Assembly (NCBI RefSeq): GCF_001424985.1
Contig: NZ_LMDA01000010.1
Location: 29,784-93,783 of the forward strand
Length of the DNA stretch: 64,000 nucleotides
From: Rhizobium sp. Root1212
GTDB lineage: Bacteria > Pseudomonadota > Alphaproteobacteria > Rhizobiales > Rhizobiaceae
Direction: 5' to 3'
Position 1 is the first letter of the stretch, and every line of letters starts with the position of its first letter. Positions 1 through 8,816 of this stretch are shown here, in pieces. The translations under genes and the position numbers were made by a program. The notes beneath the pieces are model-generated. The model saw nothing but the letters and a program-made list of their open reading frames with translations, made no database searches and was not told the DNA's origin.

Positions 1-2052
1 GAAGCCCGCACGCCGCTGATCATTTCCGGTCCGCTCGACGACCGCTCCGATCTCTACAACAAGATCGACAGCTTCATTCCGCTGCTTTCGCCGGAAGATT
101 ACGAAATCGACGAGAAGCAGCGCTCGGCCAACTTCTCCGAAGACGGCACCGAGAAGCTCGAAAACCTGCTGCGCGACGCGGGCCTGCTGAAGGGTGAATC
201 GCTCTACGACGTCGAGAACGTCGCGATCGTCCACCACGTCAACAACGCGCTGAAGGCCCACAAGCTGTTCCAGCGCGACAAGGACTACATCGTCCGCGGC
301 GACGAGATCGTCATCATCGACGAATTCACCGGCCGTATGATGCCGGGCCGTCGCTACTCCGAAGGCCAGCATCAGGCGCTGGAAGCCAAGGAAAAGGTGA
401 CCATCCAGCCGGAAAACCAGACGCTGGCCTCGATCACATTCCAGAACTATTTCCGCATGTACAAGAAGCTCGGCGGCATGACCGGCACGGCTTCGACGGA
501 AGCGGAAGAATTCGGCAACATCTACGGCCTCGAAGTCATCGAAGTGCCGACCAACCTGCCGATCAAGCGTATCGACGAGGACGACGAGGTCTACCGGACC
601 GCCGACGAGAAATACAAGGCGATCCTGGCCGAGATCAAGGACGCCCACGACCGCGGCCAGCCGGTTCTGGTCGGCACCACCTCGATCGAAAAATCCGAAC
701 TGCTGGCCGAGCTTCTGAAACGGACCGGCTTTACCAAATTCCAGGTTCTGAACGCCCGTTATCACGAGCAGGAAGCCTATATCGTCAGCCAGGCCGGCGT
801 GCCCGGCGCCGTCACCATCGCCACCAACATGGCTGGCCGTGGTACCGACATCCAGCTCGGCGGCAATGTCGACATGCGCATCGAGGCCGAACTCGCCGAA
901 GTCGAGCCGGGTCCGGAGCGCGACGCCCGCGAGGCGGCGATTCGGCAGGAAATCGGCAAGCTCAAGGAACAGGCGCTGGCCGCCGGCGGCCTTTATGTTC
1001 TGGCCACCGAACGCCACGAAAGCCGTCGTATCGACAACCAGCTGCGCGGCCGTTCCGGCCGTCAGGGCGACCCCGGCCGCTCGAAATTCTTCCTGTCTCT
1101 GCAGGACGACCTGATGCGCATCTTCGGCTCCGACCGCATGGATTCGATGCTGCAAAAGCTGGGTCTGAAGGAAGGCGAGGCCATCGTCCATCCCTGGATC
1201 AACAAGGCGCTGGAACGTGCCCAGAAGAAGGTCGAAGCCCGCAACTTCGACACGCGCAAGAACCTTCTGAAGTATGACGACGTGCTGAACGACCAGCGCA
1301 AGGTGATCTTCGAGCAGCGCATCGAGATGATGGATGCGACCGATCTCGAAGAGACGATCGCCGACATGCGCCATGAGGTCATCGAAGACATCGTTTCCCG
1401 CCGCATCCCGGAAAAGGCCTATGCCGAACAATGGGATACCGAGGGGCTGAAGACGGACGTGCAGACCCAGCTGAACCTCGACCTGCCGGTCGTCGAGTGG
1501 GCCGGCGAGGAAGGCATCGACGATGCCGATATCCGCGAGCGCATCACGGCGGCTGCCGATGCCGCCGCGACCGACCGCGCCGAGCGGTTCGGGCCGGAAA
1601 TCATGCGCTATGTCGAGCGTTCGGTGCTGCTGCAGACGCTCGATCATCTGTGGCGCGAGCATATCGTCAACCTCGACCACCTGCGTTCGGTCATCGGTTT
1701 CCGCGGCTATGCCCAGCGTGACCCGCTGCAGGAATACAAGGCGGAAGCCTTCGAGCTGTTCCAGGCGCTGCTGGCCAACCTGCGCCAGGCTGTGACCTCG
1801 CAGATGATGCGCGTCGAACTGGTGCGCGAAGCGGCTGAAGCGCCGCAGCCGGTGCCGCCGGCGATGGAAGGCCATCATATCGACCCGGTCACCGGCGAGG
1901 ACGACTTCAGCGAGGGCGCCCTGCCGGTCGTAGCGCCGGAAAACCGCGATCCGAAGAACCCGCTGAGCTGGGGCCGCGTCTCGCGCAACGAGGCCTGCCC
2001 CTGTGGTTCGGGCAAGAAGTACAAGCACTGCCACGGGGCTTACGAGGCCTGA
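1..2052 (+). CDS. secA: Protein translocase subunit SecA (5' truncated by window edge)
   Basis: ATPase motor of the Sec pathway, which pushes unfolded preproteins through SecYEG at the inner membrane. The reading frame is open from base 1, so the N-terminal part with the Walker A site lies outside the window; the first in-frame ATG at 337 is internal. Visible SecA hallmarks are GMTGTA near base 478, the second nucleotide-binding fold with [10 protein letters not shown] near 820, and [11 protein letters not shown] near 1050. The helical scaffold/wing follows, and the protein ends in a C-terminal zinc-binding SecB/ribosome-contact motif, [15 protein letters not shown] Rho-independent terminator follows within 30 bp, which marks the end of the transcript. 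Identification is certain; only the start is missing. Confidence 0.98.
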   Translation, partial: EARTPLIISGPLDDRSDLYNKIDSFIPLLSPEDYEIDEKQRSANFSEDGTEKLENLLRDAGLLKGESLYDVENVAIVHHVNNALKAHKLFQRDKDYIVRGDEIVIIDEFTGRMMPGRRYSEGQHQALEAKEKVTIQPENQTLASITFQNYFRMYKKLGGMTGTASTEAEEFGNIYGLEVIEVPTNLPIKRIDEDDEVYRTADEKYKAILAEIKDAHDRGQPVLVGTTSIEKSELLAELLKRTGFTKFQVLNARYHEQEAYIVSQAGVPGAVTIATNMAGRGTDIQLGGNVDMRIEAELAEVEPGPERDAREAAIRQEIGKLKEQALAAGGLYVLATERHESRRIDNQLRGRSGRQGDPGRSKFFLSLQDDLMRIFGSDRMDSMLQKLGLKEGEAIVHPWINKALERAQKKVEARNFDTRKNLLKYDDVLNDQRKVIFEQRIEMMDATDLEETIADMRHEVIEDIVSRRIPEKAYAEQWDTEGLKTDVQTQLNLDLPVVEWAGEEGIDDADIRERITAAADAAATDRAERFGPEIMRYVERSVLLQTLDHLWREHIVNLDHLRSVIGFRGYAQRDPLQEYKAEAFELFQALLANLRQAVTSQMMRVELVREAAEAPQPVPPAMEGHHIDPVTGEDDFSEGALPVVAPENRDPKNPLSWGRVSRNEACPCGSGKKYKHCHGAYEA

Positions 2053-2077
2053 TACGGGGCTTTGATTGGAATGCGAG

Positions 2078-2104
2078 ATGCCGCCTTCGGGCGGCATTTT
2101 CGTT
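2078..2104 (+). terminator. Rho-independent terminator after secA
   Basis: A perfect 8-bp stem (ATGCCGCC / GGCGGCAT) closes a TTCG tetraloop at 2078-2097 and is followed by a T-rich tract (TTTCGTTT). It sits 26 bp after the secA stop codon, so secA transcription is expected to end here and the flippase gene downstream needs its own promoter. Confidence 0.85.
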
Positions 2105-2184
2105 TGTATATGCGGGCGCCCGCGGCGCCGCCACACGCTTTGTTAACGCTGATCTGCCAAAACTCTGATCCTGTTTTGCGTTCT

Positions 2185-3624
2185 ATGCGGGTACGGCTTG
2201 TGTTCACGGCGGCATGTCAGACGGCTGGGCGAATTCTTCCGCCGGCGGCCAGGGAGCGGCTGGCAGCGCTTGGCGTCACCCTCCGCACCATCCTGACCGC
2301 CAGCGACCCCAGGCACATCGCCCAGCGCATGGCGCTCGTCGCCTTCGCCATCCGCATCGTCAGCGCGGCCATCGCCTTCGCCTCGCAGATCATCCTCGCC
2401 CGGCTGATGGGCGAGTTCGAATACGGCATCTATGTCTTTGTCTGGGTGCTGGTGGTGCTGTTCGGCAATCTGTCCTGCCTCGGCTTCCACACCGCGATCA
2501 TCCGCTTTTTGCCGCAGTATCATGCGCAGGACGCACTGCCGGAAATCCGCGGGCTCACGACGACGGTGCGGGTCTTCGCGCTGGTTTCAGCGAGCGTTCT
2601 GGCCTTCGTCGGGATCGTCGGGCTCTGGCTCTTCGGGCACCTGATCGAGGGCTATTATCTGGTGCCGCTTTACCTCGGCATCTTCACGCTGCCGATGATC
2701 GCGCTGAACGACGTGATGGACGGTACCTCGCGCGCCCATAGCTGGGCGATCTCGGCCTTGAGCCCGACCTATCTCATCCGGCCGCTGCTGATGCTGGCGC
2801 TGATGGTGCTTGCCGTGGTCGGCGGGGCGGAGCCGACGGCGAAGACCGGCATGATCACCGCGATGGCGGCGACCTATCTCACCAGCATCACCCAGTTCTT
2901 CATCCTGACCTGGCGGCTGCGGCGGCGCTATGTCGCCGGGCCGCGACGGATCGAGTTCGGCACCTGGATCAGGGTGGCGCTGCCGATCTTCCTGATCGAG
3001 GGGTTCGGCTTCATGCTGACCAATTCGGACGTCGTCATCGTCGGGCTCTATCTCGACCCGGAAAGCGTGGCGATCTATTTTGCGGCGGCCAAGACCATGG
3101 CGCTGGTGCATTTCGTCAGCTTTTCGGTGAAGGCGGCGGCCGGCCCCCGCTTTTCGTCCGCCATGGCAAGCCCGGATCGCCTGCAGCTCGCCCATATCGC
3201 CATCGAGAGCGCCAAATGGACCTTCTGGCCGTCGTTGGCCGTCGGAGGGCTGGTCTTGCTGTTCGGCACCTTCCTACTCTCGCTGTTCGGGCCGGCCTTC
3301 GTTGCCGGCTGGCCGCTCATGGCGATCCTCTATGCAGGGGCGATGGCCAAGGCGGTGGTCGGGCCTGCCGAAGCCTTTCTCACCATGGCGGGGCGGCAGA
3401 AGCTCTGCGTCGTGCTCTACGCGCTGGCGCTGACGTCGAACCTCCTTCTCAACGTGACCCTCATCCCGCTTTTCGGGCTGACCGGGGCTGCCTTTGCGAC
3501 TGCGGGCGCCATGGTCGCCGAGGCGATCCTTCTCCATCTGGCGGTGCGCCGCACCTTCGGCTTCAGCCTGTTTGCTTTTGCCGATCCACACGCCAGCAAC
3601 ATCCGTGCGGAGGCAGCATCATGA
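2185..3624 (+). CDS. Polysaccharide flippase-like (MOP/Wzx) membrane protein
   Basis: Predicted lipid-linked polysaccharide translocase of the MOP superfamily. About 480 residues consist mostly of alternating hydrophobic helices (12-14 TM segments expected). The early ASQIILARLMGEFEYG segment is typical of Wzx/RfbX-type proteins. The frame stays open upstream to 2062, but that would begin inside the secA terminator, so I prefer ATG 2185. GTG 2200 is also possible, and none of these starts has a good ribosome-binding site. The gene overlaps the following acetyltransferase gene by four bases (ATGA), so the two are probably translated together. The pairing suggests surface polysaccharide export plus modification. 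The substrate cannot be read from sequence. Confidence 0.8.
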   Translation: MRVRLVFTAACQTAGRILPPAARERLAALGVTLRTILTASDPRHIAQRMALVAFAIRIVSAAIAFASQIILARLMGEFEYGIYVFVWVLVVLFGNLSCLGFHTAIIRFLPQYHAQDALPEIRGLTTTVRVFALVSASVLAFVGIVGLWLFGHLIEGYYLVPLYLGIFTLPMIALNDVMDGTSRAHSWAISALSPTYLIRPLLMLALMVLAVVGGAEPTAKTGMITAMAATYLTSITQFFILTWRLRRRYVAGPRRIEFGTWIRVALPIFLIEGFGFMLTNSDVVIVGLYLDPESVAIYFAAAKTMALVHFVSFSVKAAAGPRFSSAMASPDRLQLAHIAIESAKWTFWPSLAVGGLVLLFGTFLLSLFGPAFVAGWPLMAILYAGAMAKAVVGPAEAFLTMAGRQKLCVVLYALALTSNLLLNVTLIPLFGLTGAAFATAGAMVAEAILLHLAVRRTFGFSLFAFADPHASNIRAEAAS

Positions 3625-4895
3625 TCGGCAATCCCAACTTTCCCGACGACGCCAACAGCCATGGCGCAAGGCTTCTCGGCGGCCTGATACCGCCCGCGCC
3701 GGAGCGGCCGAATGCCGACCGGTCCATCACCGTCGGCAGGCCGGGGCGCGAACTGTGCCTCTACCCCGCCAAGGCGGGATACGACCTGCAGGAGGAACTC
3801 GATTTCCTCTCCAACCGGGCGATGGAGCCGAACGTGTTCTTCACCGGCCGTTTCCTCGCACCGGCCATGCCGCGGCTGGAAGACCGCGTCGTGCGCCTCG
3901 CGCTGATCCGCGACAATGATGCGCGCCGCAGCCGGCTGCGCTTCCTGATGCCCTATTCCATCGACAAGCCCGGCTTTTCCATCGGCAGCCCGATCATTCG
4001 CGCCTGGTCGAACCCGTTCGGGCCGCTCGGCGTGCCGCTGCTCGATGCCGAGGAAGCCGCCGAGACCATCGACAACCTGCTCGAAGGCCTGGCGCTGCCC
4101 GCTGCCGGACTGCCGCCGGTGCTGGTGCTGCCGGATATCCGGCTGAAGGGCAAGTTCGCCCAGTTGCTGCGCGCCGTCGCCATCGGCCGCAACCTGCCGC
4201 TGACCGTCACCGACACGTTCGAGCGACCGATGCTGGAGAGCTTGCTCGACGGCGATGCCTATCTGCGCAAGTCGATCACCGGCCCGCGGCTGAAGGAGTT
4301 GCGGCGGCTGTGGAAGAAGCTGGAGGAACAGGGCAACCTCACCTACACCGTCGCCCGCCAGCCGGAGGAAATCCGCCTGCGCATGGAGGAGTTTCTGGCG
4401 CTGGAGGCGGCGGGCTGGAAGGGCAAGGGCCGCACCGCCATGGTGCAGGACCGCTACCACGCCGCCTTTGCCCGCGAAGCCATCACCAATCTTGCCGAGG
4501 CCGACAGCGTGCGCATCCACACGCTCGATCTCAATGGCGTCGCGATCGCTTCGATGGTCGTGTTCATGATGGCCGGCGATGCCTATACGTGGAAGACGGC
4601 GTATGACGAGACTTTCGCCCGTTTCTCGCCGGGCAAGCTGCTGCTCGCCCAGCTCACCGAATGGCACCTCGACGATGCCAATATCCTGCGCTCGGACAGC
4701 TGCGCCGTGCCGGACCATCCGATGATCGGCCGCATGTGGGACGAGCGCGAGGAAATGGGCACGCTGATCATCGGCCTGCAGGAAAACCGGGACCGGGAAG
4801 TGCGGCAGGTGGGCGCGCAGCTGCATCTCTATCGCAACACGCGGAACATGGCGAAGCTGCTGCGGGACAAGATAAGGCATCTGGCGGCGCGGTAA
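3621..4895 (+). CDS. GNAT-family (BioF2/CelD-like) acetyltransferase
   Basis: 424-residue protein resembling the Acetyltransf_6 (PF13480) proteins linked to exopolysaccharide and cellulose loci, which are thought to acylate sugars using acyl-CoA. Typical signals are the LRRLWKKLEEQG stretch at the domain start, the conserved tryptophan in AAGWKGKGRTAM, and the late WKTAYDETFARFSPGKLLL motif, which matches the family's FSPG...L acyl-CoA region. The start ATG at 3621 overlaps the flippase stop (ATGA), so the longer upstream frame is ignored. Cytoplasmic, with no signal peptide. The exact acceptor is unknown; the flippase partner suggests a polysaccharide repeat unit. Confidence 0.8.
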   Translation: MIGNPNFPDDANSHGARLLGGLIPPAPERPNADRSITVGRPGRELCLYPAKAGYDLQEELDFLSNRAMEPNVFFTGRFLAPAMPRLEDRVVRLALIRDNDARRSRLRFLMPYSIDKPGFSIGSPIIRAWSNPFGPLGVPLLDAEEAAETIDNLLEGLALPAAGLPPVLVLPDIRLKGKFAQLLRAVAIGRNLPLTVTDTFERPMLESLLDGDAYLRKSITGPRLKELRRLWKKLEEQGNLTYTVARQPEEIRLRMEEFLALEAAGWKGKGRTAMVQDRYHAAFAREAITNLAEADSVRIHTLDLNGVAIASMVVFMMAGDAYTWKTAYDETFARFSPGKLLLAQLTEWHLDDANILRSDSCAVPDHPMIGRMWDEREEMGTLIIGLQENRDREVRQVGAQLHLYRNTRNMAKLLRDKIRHLAAR

Positions 4896-4929
4896 GGGCG
4901 GCCAGATGCGGGAATGGATGGCAGGCGGC

Positions 4930-5133
4930 TCAGCCCCTGCGTTTCGCCATGTAAGGCAGGGCAAACAGGTAAAGCCCGCTGAACAGCAGCAGAAACAGCG
5001 GCAACAGTGGCGAATAGACGATCCATGCCGGCGGCTGGCCGAAGGCCATGGTGGCGAAATTGGCGGCGACTGTCAGGGTGAAGATGATCGATATCCATCG
5101 ATGGGCCGGCCGGATGGATTTGTTCCAGCTCAT
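4930..5133 (-). CDS. Small two-helix membrane protein
   Basis: 67-residue protein starting MSWNKSIRPAHRW, with two hydrophobic helices (about residues 14-33 and 40-60) and a basic C-terminus (MAKRRG). ATG 5133 is chosen because GGAG lies nine bases upstream; the longer frame to 5157 has no better site. It follows the ArsR-SRPBCC pair on the same strand after an 88-bp gap containing a strong hairpin, so it may be a third member of that operon. Function unknown. Confidence that it is coding comes from the Shine-Dalgarno site and the regular amphipathic pattern. Confidence 0.65.
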   Translation of the reverse strand: MSWNKSIRPAHRWISIIFTLTVAANFATMAFGQPPAWIVYSPLLPLFLLLFSGLYLFALPYMAKRRG

Positions 5134-5161
5134 GAATGTGGTCTCCAAATGGGGCACTGGT

Positions 5162-5207
5162 GCGGAACAGGGTGGGCTCTCACGCTTTTGCGCCCACCAT
5201 GTTCCGC
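5162..5207. other. Strong intercistronic hairpin
   Basis: GCGGAACA-g-GGTGGGC (5162-5177) pairs with GCCCACC-a-TGTTCCGC (5192-5207): 15 base pairs with one internal mismatch and a 14-nt loop. There is no T-tract on either strand. It lies between the SRPBCC gene and the small membrane protein gene, so it may separate or stabilise parts of that transcript, or be a small palindromic repeat. Confidence 0.55.
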
Positions 5208-5220
5208 GTGAGGGTGTCGT

Positions 5221-5652
5221 TCAATTAAGGGTGGCTGCGAGCCTATCGAGCTTTTCCAGGAAGCCCTGCCAACCGTGGCGAGCGCCGTGGAAGGCCTGCG
5301 TCTGATCCGGCAGGAAGCCGGTCTGCTCCATGCGCAGATGGGTGCCTTTGGCGGTCGGTGTCAGGGTCAGCGTCACCACGCTTCTGAGGTTATAGGCCCT
5401 GTCTTCGTGGACATGGTTCCAGGTGTAGGACAGCCGCTGGCCGGGCTCGACGACCAGCACTTCACAGTCCAAGACACCGCCCCATTCGCCACGCAGGTTG
5501 AAGCGATGGCCGACAATGGGGGCGAAGTCGTTGCTCATCAGCCATTCCGCGATCAGGTGCGGCTGGGTCAGAGCGCGCCAGAGTTTTTCGGGCGGATGCG
5601 GCATCTCGCGCTCGACGGTTACGGTTCGGGTTTCGGTCAGCATCTCGGTCAT
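5221..5652 (-). CDS. SRPBCC (AHSA1-like) domain protein
   Basis: 143-residue protein of the START/Bet v1-like AHSA1 group: VEREMPHPPEKLWRALTQP at the start, LIAEWL, a GxRFNLRGEWGG strand, and a late GTHLRMEQTGF segment. Such proteins form a helix-grip hydrophobic pocket; ligands are generally unknown. ATG 5652 overlaps the stop codon of the ArsR gene by four bases, a very common two-gene arrangement in which an ArsR regulator controls its SRPBCC partner. Cytoplasmic. Length fits the family. The biological role here cannot be inferred beyond being co-regulated by the ArsR protein. Confidence 0.88.
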   Translation of the reverse strand: MTEMLTETRTVTVEREMPHPPEKLWRALTQPHLIAEWLMSNDFAPIVGHRFNLRGEWGGVLDCEVLVVEPGQRLSYTWNHVHEDRAYNLRSVVTLTLTPTAKGTHLRMEQTGFLPDQTQAFHGARHGWQGFLEKLDRLAATLN

Positions 5653-5972
5653 TGATCCATCCTGTTCAGCAAATCTTCGAGGGCGTCGAACTTTTTCTCC
5701 CAGAAGCCGGTCATCTCCTGCGCCCAGTCGATGAGGGGAGCCAGCGCGGCATAGTCGGCGCTGTAATGGGTCTGGCGGCCTTCGTGGCGGTCGCGCACGA
5801 GGCCGGCGCGCTTGAGGGAGGCAAGGTGCTTGGAGACGACGGGTTGGGACACCCCGGCTCCGGCCGTCAGGACGCCGACCGTCCTCTCCCCTTCCCGGCA
5901 CAGGCGTTCGAAGATCGCCCGCCGTGTGGGATCGGCCAATGTCCTAAAAATTTCATCGCGCGCGGTGGCCAT
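5649..5972 (-). CDS. ArsR-family winged-helix transcriptional regulator
   Basis: 107-residue winged-helix protein with the ArsR signature in order: FRTLADPTRRAIFERLCREG, GVLTAGAGVSQPVVSKHLASL (recognition helix) and LKRAGLVRDRHEGRQTHYSAD (wing). No metal-binding CxC pair is visible in helix 3, so it is not a classical arsenic/metal sensor. It resembles the autorepressors that control SRPBCC genes. It is translated from ATG 5972, which lies three bases from a 54-bp near-perfect palindrome and lacks a clear Shine-Dalgarno site. Autoregulation is strongly suggested by that arrangement. Confidence 0.92.
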   Translation of the reverse strand: MATARDEIFRTLADPTRRAIFERLCREGERTVGVLTAGAGVSQPVVSKHLASLKRAGLVRDRHEGRQTHYSADYAALAPLIDWAQEMTGFWEKKFDALEDLLNRMDQ

Positions 5973-5974
5973 CG

Positions 5975-6028
5975 AAATTCATACCCATTCAGCTATGAAT
6001 TGATATATAGCTGAATGGCTATGAATTT
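5975..6028 (-). promoter_or_regulatory. Operator/promoter palindrome of the arsR-SRPBCC operon
   Basis: Two 22-bp arms (5975-5996 and 6007-6028) are inverted copies with a single mismatch, separated by 10 bp. The core CATTCAGCTAT is repeated perfectly inverted. The region is AT-rich and ends three bases before the regulator's start codon, so the transcript must begin inside it, giving little or no leader. Binding by the ArsR protein is inferred from position. Confidence 0.7.
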
Positions 6029-6195
6029 GTCAAGCGACGTTTTGGATGGAAAGAGGGTCTGCTGGTGGTGCCGTATCCGCGAAAACGGAGGCAATGTTCC
6101 GGTTCGTCGTCCCATTGACGAGAGCATTTTTCATCGCGATAGGGGCGAGCCGAAAAATGTGCTAAGCGCCAGCGAATAACAACAGGAGTGCAATC

Positions 6196-6429
6196 GTGAG
6201 CGAACCGACCGTAGCAGAGGCAACAAACCGCATTTATGAATCGCTTCAGGCGGACAATGCCGACATCGATGCGCATATCGCGGTTCTCAAGGCAGCATTG
6301 ACGCGGGCGGGTTTGAAAGAGGCCGTATTCGACCCGGCCAGGCTCGTGCAGAACAATCGCTCTGGCAGAAAGCTGATGCAGGCCTACTTTCGGCAGCGCG
6401 GCGTCGTGGTGACATTCTCGGCTTCGTGA
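6196..6429 (+). CDS. Conserved-looking small protein of unknown function
   Basis: 77 residues, starting at GTG 6196 with AGGAG seven bases upstream, which fixes the start. The sequence is mixed alpha-helical with no membrane segment or cysteine. A DAHIAVLKAALTRAG helix and an RSGRKLMQAYFRQRGV helix suggest a small nucleic-acid- or protein-binding fold, but no family was recognised. It stands alone between the divergent ArsR operon and the convergent acyl-CoA synthetase. Confidence 0.6.
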   Translation: MSEPTVAEATNRIYESLQADNADIDAHIAVLKAALTRAGLKEAVFDPARLVQNNRSGRKLMQAYFRQRGVVVTFSAS

Positions 6430-6525
6430 AGCCCTGCGATGACGTCGGGTGCCGGTTGAAGTGCCGCATCCATCCCGAGGCGTGAGCTGCCGAAGTCATT
6501 CGGCGGCTTTCGGCCTAAATCGGCC

Positions 6526-8172
6526 TCACCCCGCCAAAAGCCCCTCGCCCGCGCCCTCTGCCGCCGCCTTCTCGCGCAGGAAGCGGCGGATGATCTTGCC
6601 GGAGGTGGTCATCGGCAGGTCGGCGACGAATTCGATTTCGCGGGGATATTCGTGCATCGACAACCGGGTCTTCACCCAGTCGCGGATATCTTCCGCCAAA
6701 GCCCGTGACGGCGCCTGCCCTTCCCTCAAAACCACGTAGGCCTTGACGATTTCGGTGCGCAGCGCGTCGGTTTTGCCGATGGCGGCGGCCATGCGGATGG
6801 CGGGGTGGCCGGTCAGGCAATCCTCGATCTCGCTCGGGCCGATGCGGTAACCCGACGAGGTGATGACGTCGTCGTCGCGGCCGATGAAGGTGACGTAGCC
6901 CTCCGCATCCATCGTACCCTGGTCGCCGGTGGTCATCCACTCGCCGATGAACTTGGCGGCGGTAGCCGGCTCGTTCTGCCAGTAGCCGAGAAACATCACC
7001 GGATCGGGACGACGCACGGCGACCTGACCGACGGAACCGGGTGGAAGCACCCTGCCCTCGGCATCGATGATTGCAACGTCGTGGCCGGGGGCGGCCTTGC
7101 CCATCGAGCCGGGCTTCAGCACGCCGAGATGGGCGGCTGAGGAGAGCACGATGTTGCACTCTGTCTGGCCGTAAAACTCGTTGACGGGAACGCCAAGGGC
7201 TTTCGAGGAGGCTTCCCAGGTCTGGCGGCCCAGGGATTCGCCGGCGGAACCGACGGTGCGCAGATCGAAGGCGTAGGATGCGCGCGGGTTTTCCACCGCC
7301 TGCATCAGCCGCAGCGCCGTCGGCGGGATGAAGGCATTGCGCACCTTCATTTCTGAGAGAATACGGAAAGCCACGTGCGGATCGAATTTCTGCGCCGGCG
7401 AGGAGACGACGGGAACGCCAAGCAGCAGGGACGGCAGGAGTGCGTTCAACAGGCCACCGGCCCAGGCCCAGTCGGCGGGCGTCCACATACGGTCTCCCGG
7501 CTGCGGCAGGTCGGCGTGGTGGAACTGGAAGCCGGGGATATGGCCGAGCAGCACCCGGTGGCCGTGCAGCGCGCCCTTGGGCGGGCCTGTGGTGCCCGAC
7601 GTGTAGATCATCATCGCCGGATCGTTCGGGCCGGTATCGCAGGGAACGAAGGAGCCGGGATGGCCTTCCGACAGAGCCTCGAAGGCGGTCTCGCCCTGTC
7701 CTGCGACGAGGATGACGTGGCGAAGGCCGGGCAGGCGATCGCGCACCGCGGCGATCTTTTCCAGGCCGAAGCTGTTGGTGACGACGGCAACGGCACCGGC
7801 GTCGCGCAGGCGGTATTCCAGCGCCTCGACGCCGAAGAGCAGCGCCAGCGGCAGGGCGACGGCACCGGCCTTGTAGATGCCGGCATGGGCGATCGCGGCT
7901 TCGAAGCCCTGCGGCAGCAGGATCGCCACGCGATCGACGCGGGTTACGCCAAGCGCAGCCAAGCCTGCGGCGAAGGACGAGGATTTGCGGGCATAATCGC
8001 CATAGGTCAGCGATTGGTGCGCGCCATCCGGACTGAAATGCTGAAGGCAGATGCGATCCGGTTCGCGCACCGCCCAAGCGTCGCTGACGGCGACGCCGAT
8101 GTTGAAGCGGTCAGGGATCTGCCAGCGGAAATCGCGCCGGACGTCGTCGTAGGAGCTGCGGACAGGAAGCAT
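6526..8172 (-). CDS. AMP-forming acyl-CoA synthetase (medium-chain type)
   Basis: 548-residue member of the ANL superfamily, activating a carboxylic acid to an acyl-adenylate and then to acyl-CoA. The P-loop TSGTTGPPKG is at about residues 191-200. EFYGQTE (A5), TTGDQG (A7), the hinge GRDDDVITSSGYRIGPSEIE (A8) and the catalytic-lysine region MTTSGKIIRR (A10) are all present and in order, so the enzyme should be complete. It resembles acetyl/medium-chain acyl-CoA synthetases (AcsA/MACS) more than long-chain FadD. Cytoplasmic. It appears monocistronic. Acid specificity cannot be read from the sequence. Confidence 0.92.
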   Translation of the reverse strand: MLPVRSSYDDVRRDFRWQIPDRFNIGVAVSDAWAVREPDRICLQHFSPDGAHQSLTYGDYARKSSSFAAGLAALGVTRVDRVAILLPQGFEAAIAHAGIYKAGAVALPLALLFGVEALEYRLRDAGAVAVVTNSFGLEKIAAVRDRLPGLRHVILVAGQGETAFEALSEGHPGSFVPCDTGPNDPAMMIYTSGTTGPPKGALHGHRVLLGHIPGFQFHHADLPQPGDRMWTPADWAWAGGLLNALLPSLLLGVPVVSSPAQKFDPHVAFRILSEMKVRNAFIPPTALRLMQAVENPRASYAFDLRTVGSAGESLGRQTWEASSKALGVPVNEFYGQTECNIVLSSAAHLGVLKPGSMGKAAPGHDVAIIDAEGRVLPPGSVGQVAVRRPDPVMFLGYWQNEPATAAKFIGEWMTTGDQGTMDAEGYVTFIGRDDDVITSSGYRIGPSEIEDCLTGHPAIRMAAAIGKTDALRTEIVKAYVVLREGQAPSRALAEDIRDWVKTRLSMHEYPREIEFVADLPMTTSGKIIRRFLREKAAAEGAGEGLLAG

Positions 8173-8253
8173 GGCACGCTCATCTGGTTTTGCTGCGATG
8201 CAGCTAACACGGAGCGGCGCACAAATTCAATGTCCCGAATTCTGGCCCGTCCC

Positions 8254-8472
8254 TCAGGACTGGAAGACGATGTCGGTGCAATCGCGGTCGCTGAGCGCCC
8301 CGAGAAGTTCGTCCTGCGTTTCGTAGCCCGCGAGGAAGAGATCGATGATGGCGCCGGCGGCCTTGACGCCCTCATGGCTGCGCAGGCGGATGCTGCGCTC
8401 GGCGCACCAGGAGAACAAGGCACCCGAAAGCGCATCCATATCGTCGAAAGCGGCTGTATGAACCTGAGACAT
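8254..8472 (-). CDS. Small hypothetical protein
   Basis: 72 residues from ATG 8472, beginning MSQVHTAAFDDMDALSG; a G-rich site (AGGGGG) lies a few bases upstream and decides against the longer frame to 8538. Acidic and alpha-helical, with one cysteine-tryptophan pair (SWC) and no membrane segment. No family recognised. Its own promoter must lie in the 280-bp gap upstream. Confidence 0.55.
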   Translation of the reverse strand: MSQVHTAAFDDMDALSGALFSWCAERSIRLRSHEGVKAAGAIIDLFLAGYETQDELLGALSDRDCTDIVFQS

Positions 8473-8750
8473 GAGCAACCCCCTTTTTTTGCGGCCGTTC
8501 GAAAAACCGTGACGCAAGCCTGACGCAGGATGGCGCATTTTGGCAAATGGCTTGCGTTATGGCGGTTAACACCGCGCTGAAATCCCGTAGGAAAGGAGGG
8601 GAAATGGATAGGACCGTGCCGAAACGGGACATTCGGCCCCACGCGCCGCCCGCGAGTTGCCGCCTCCGGGGAAACCTGTCTCGAATCGGCCGGGCCGAGA
8701 TTGAGGTTTCCGAATTCCGTCCGGCTGGACGGTTTCGTATAAAAGGCATG

Positions 8751-8782
8751 AAAAAGCCTCCCGCCGGGTCCGGCGGGAGGCT
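8751..8782 (-). terminator. Rho-independent terminator of the giant repeat-protein gene
   Basis: On the minus strand a 12-bp GC-rich stem (arms 8771-8782 and 8755-8766, AGCCTCCCGCCG and its complement) with a 4-nt loop is followed by TTTTT (8751-8755). It lies about 35 bp after the stop codon of the repeat protein. Confidence 0.85.
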
Positions 8783-8816
8783 TCGGTTCGTTCGTATCGG
8801 CCTTTCGGCGTCTTTC

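Noticed and set aside
2062..2184. 41 extra codons at the start of the flippase gene
   Set aside because: They run through the secA terminator hairpin and show no family resemblance.
3417..4964. 515-codon frame on the minus strand over the GNAT gene
   Set aside because: Histidine/glutamine/arginine-rich composition typical of antisense frames in high-GC genes; GNAT frame has clear family motifs.
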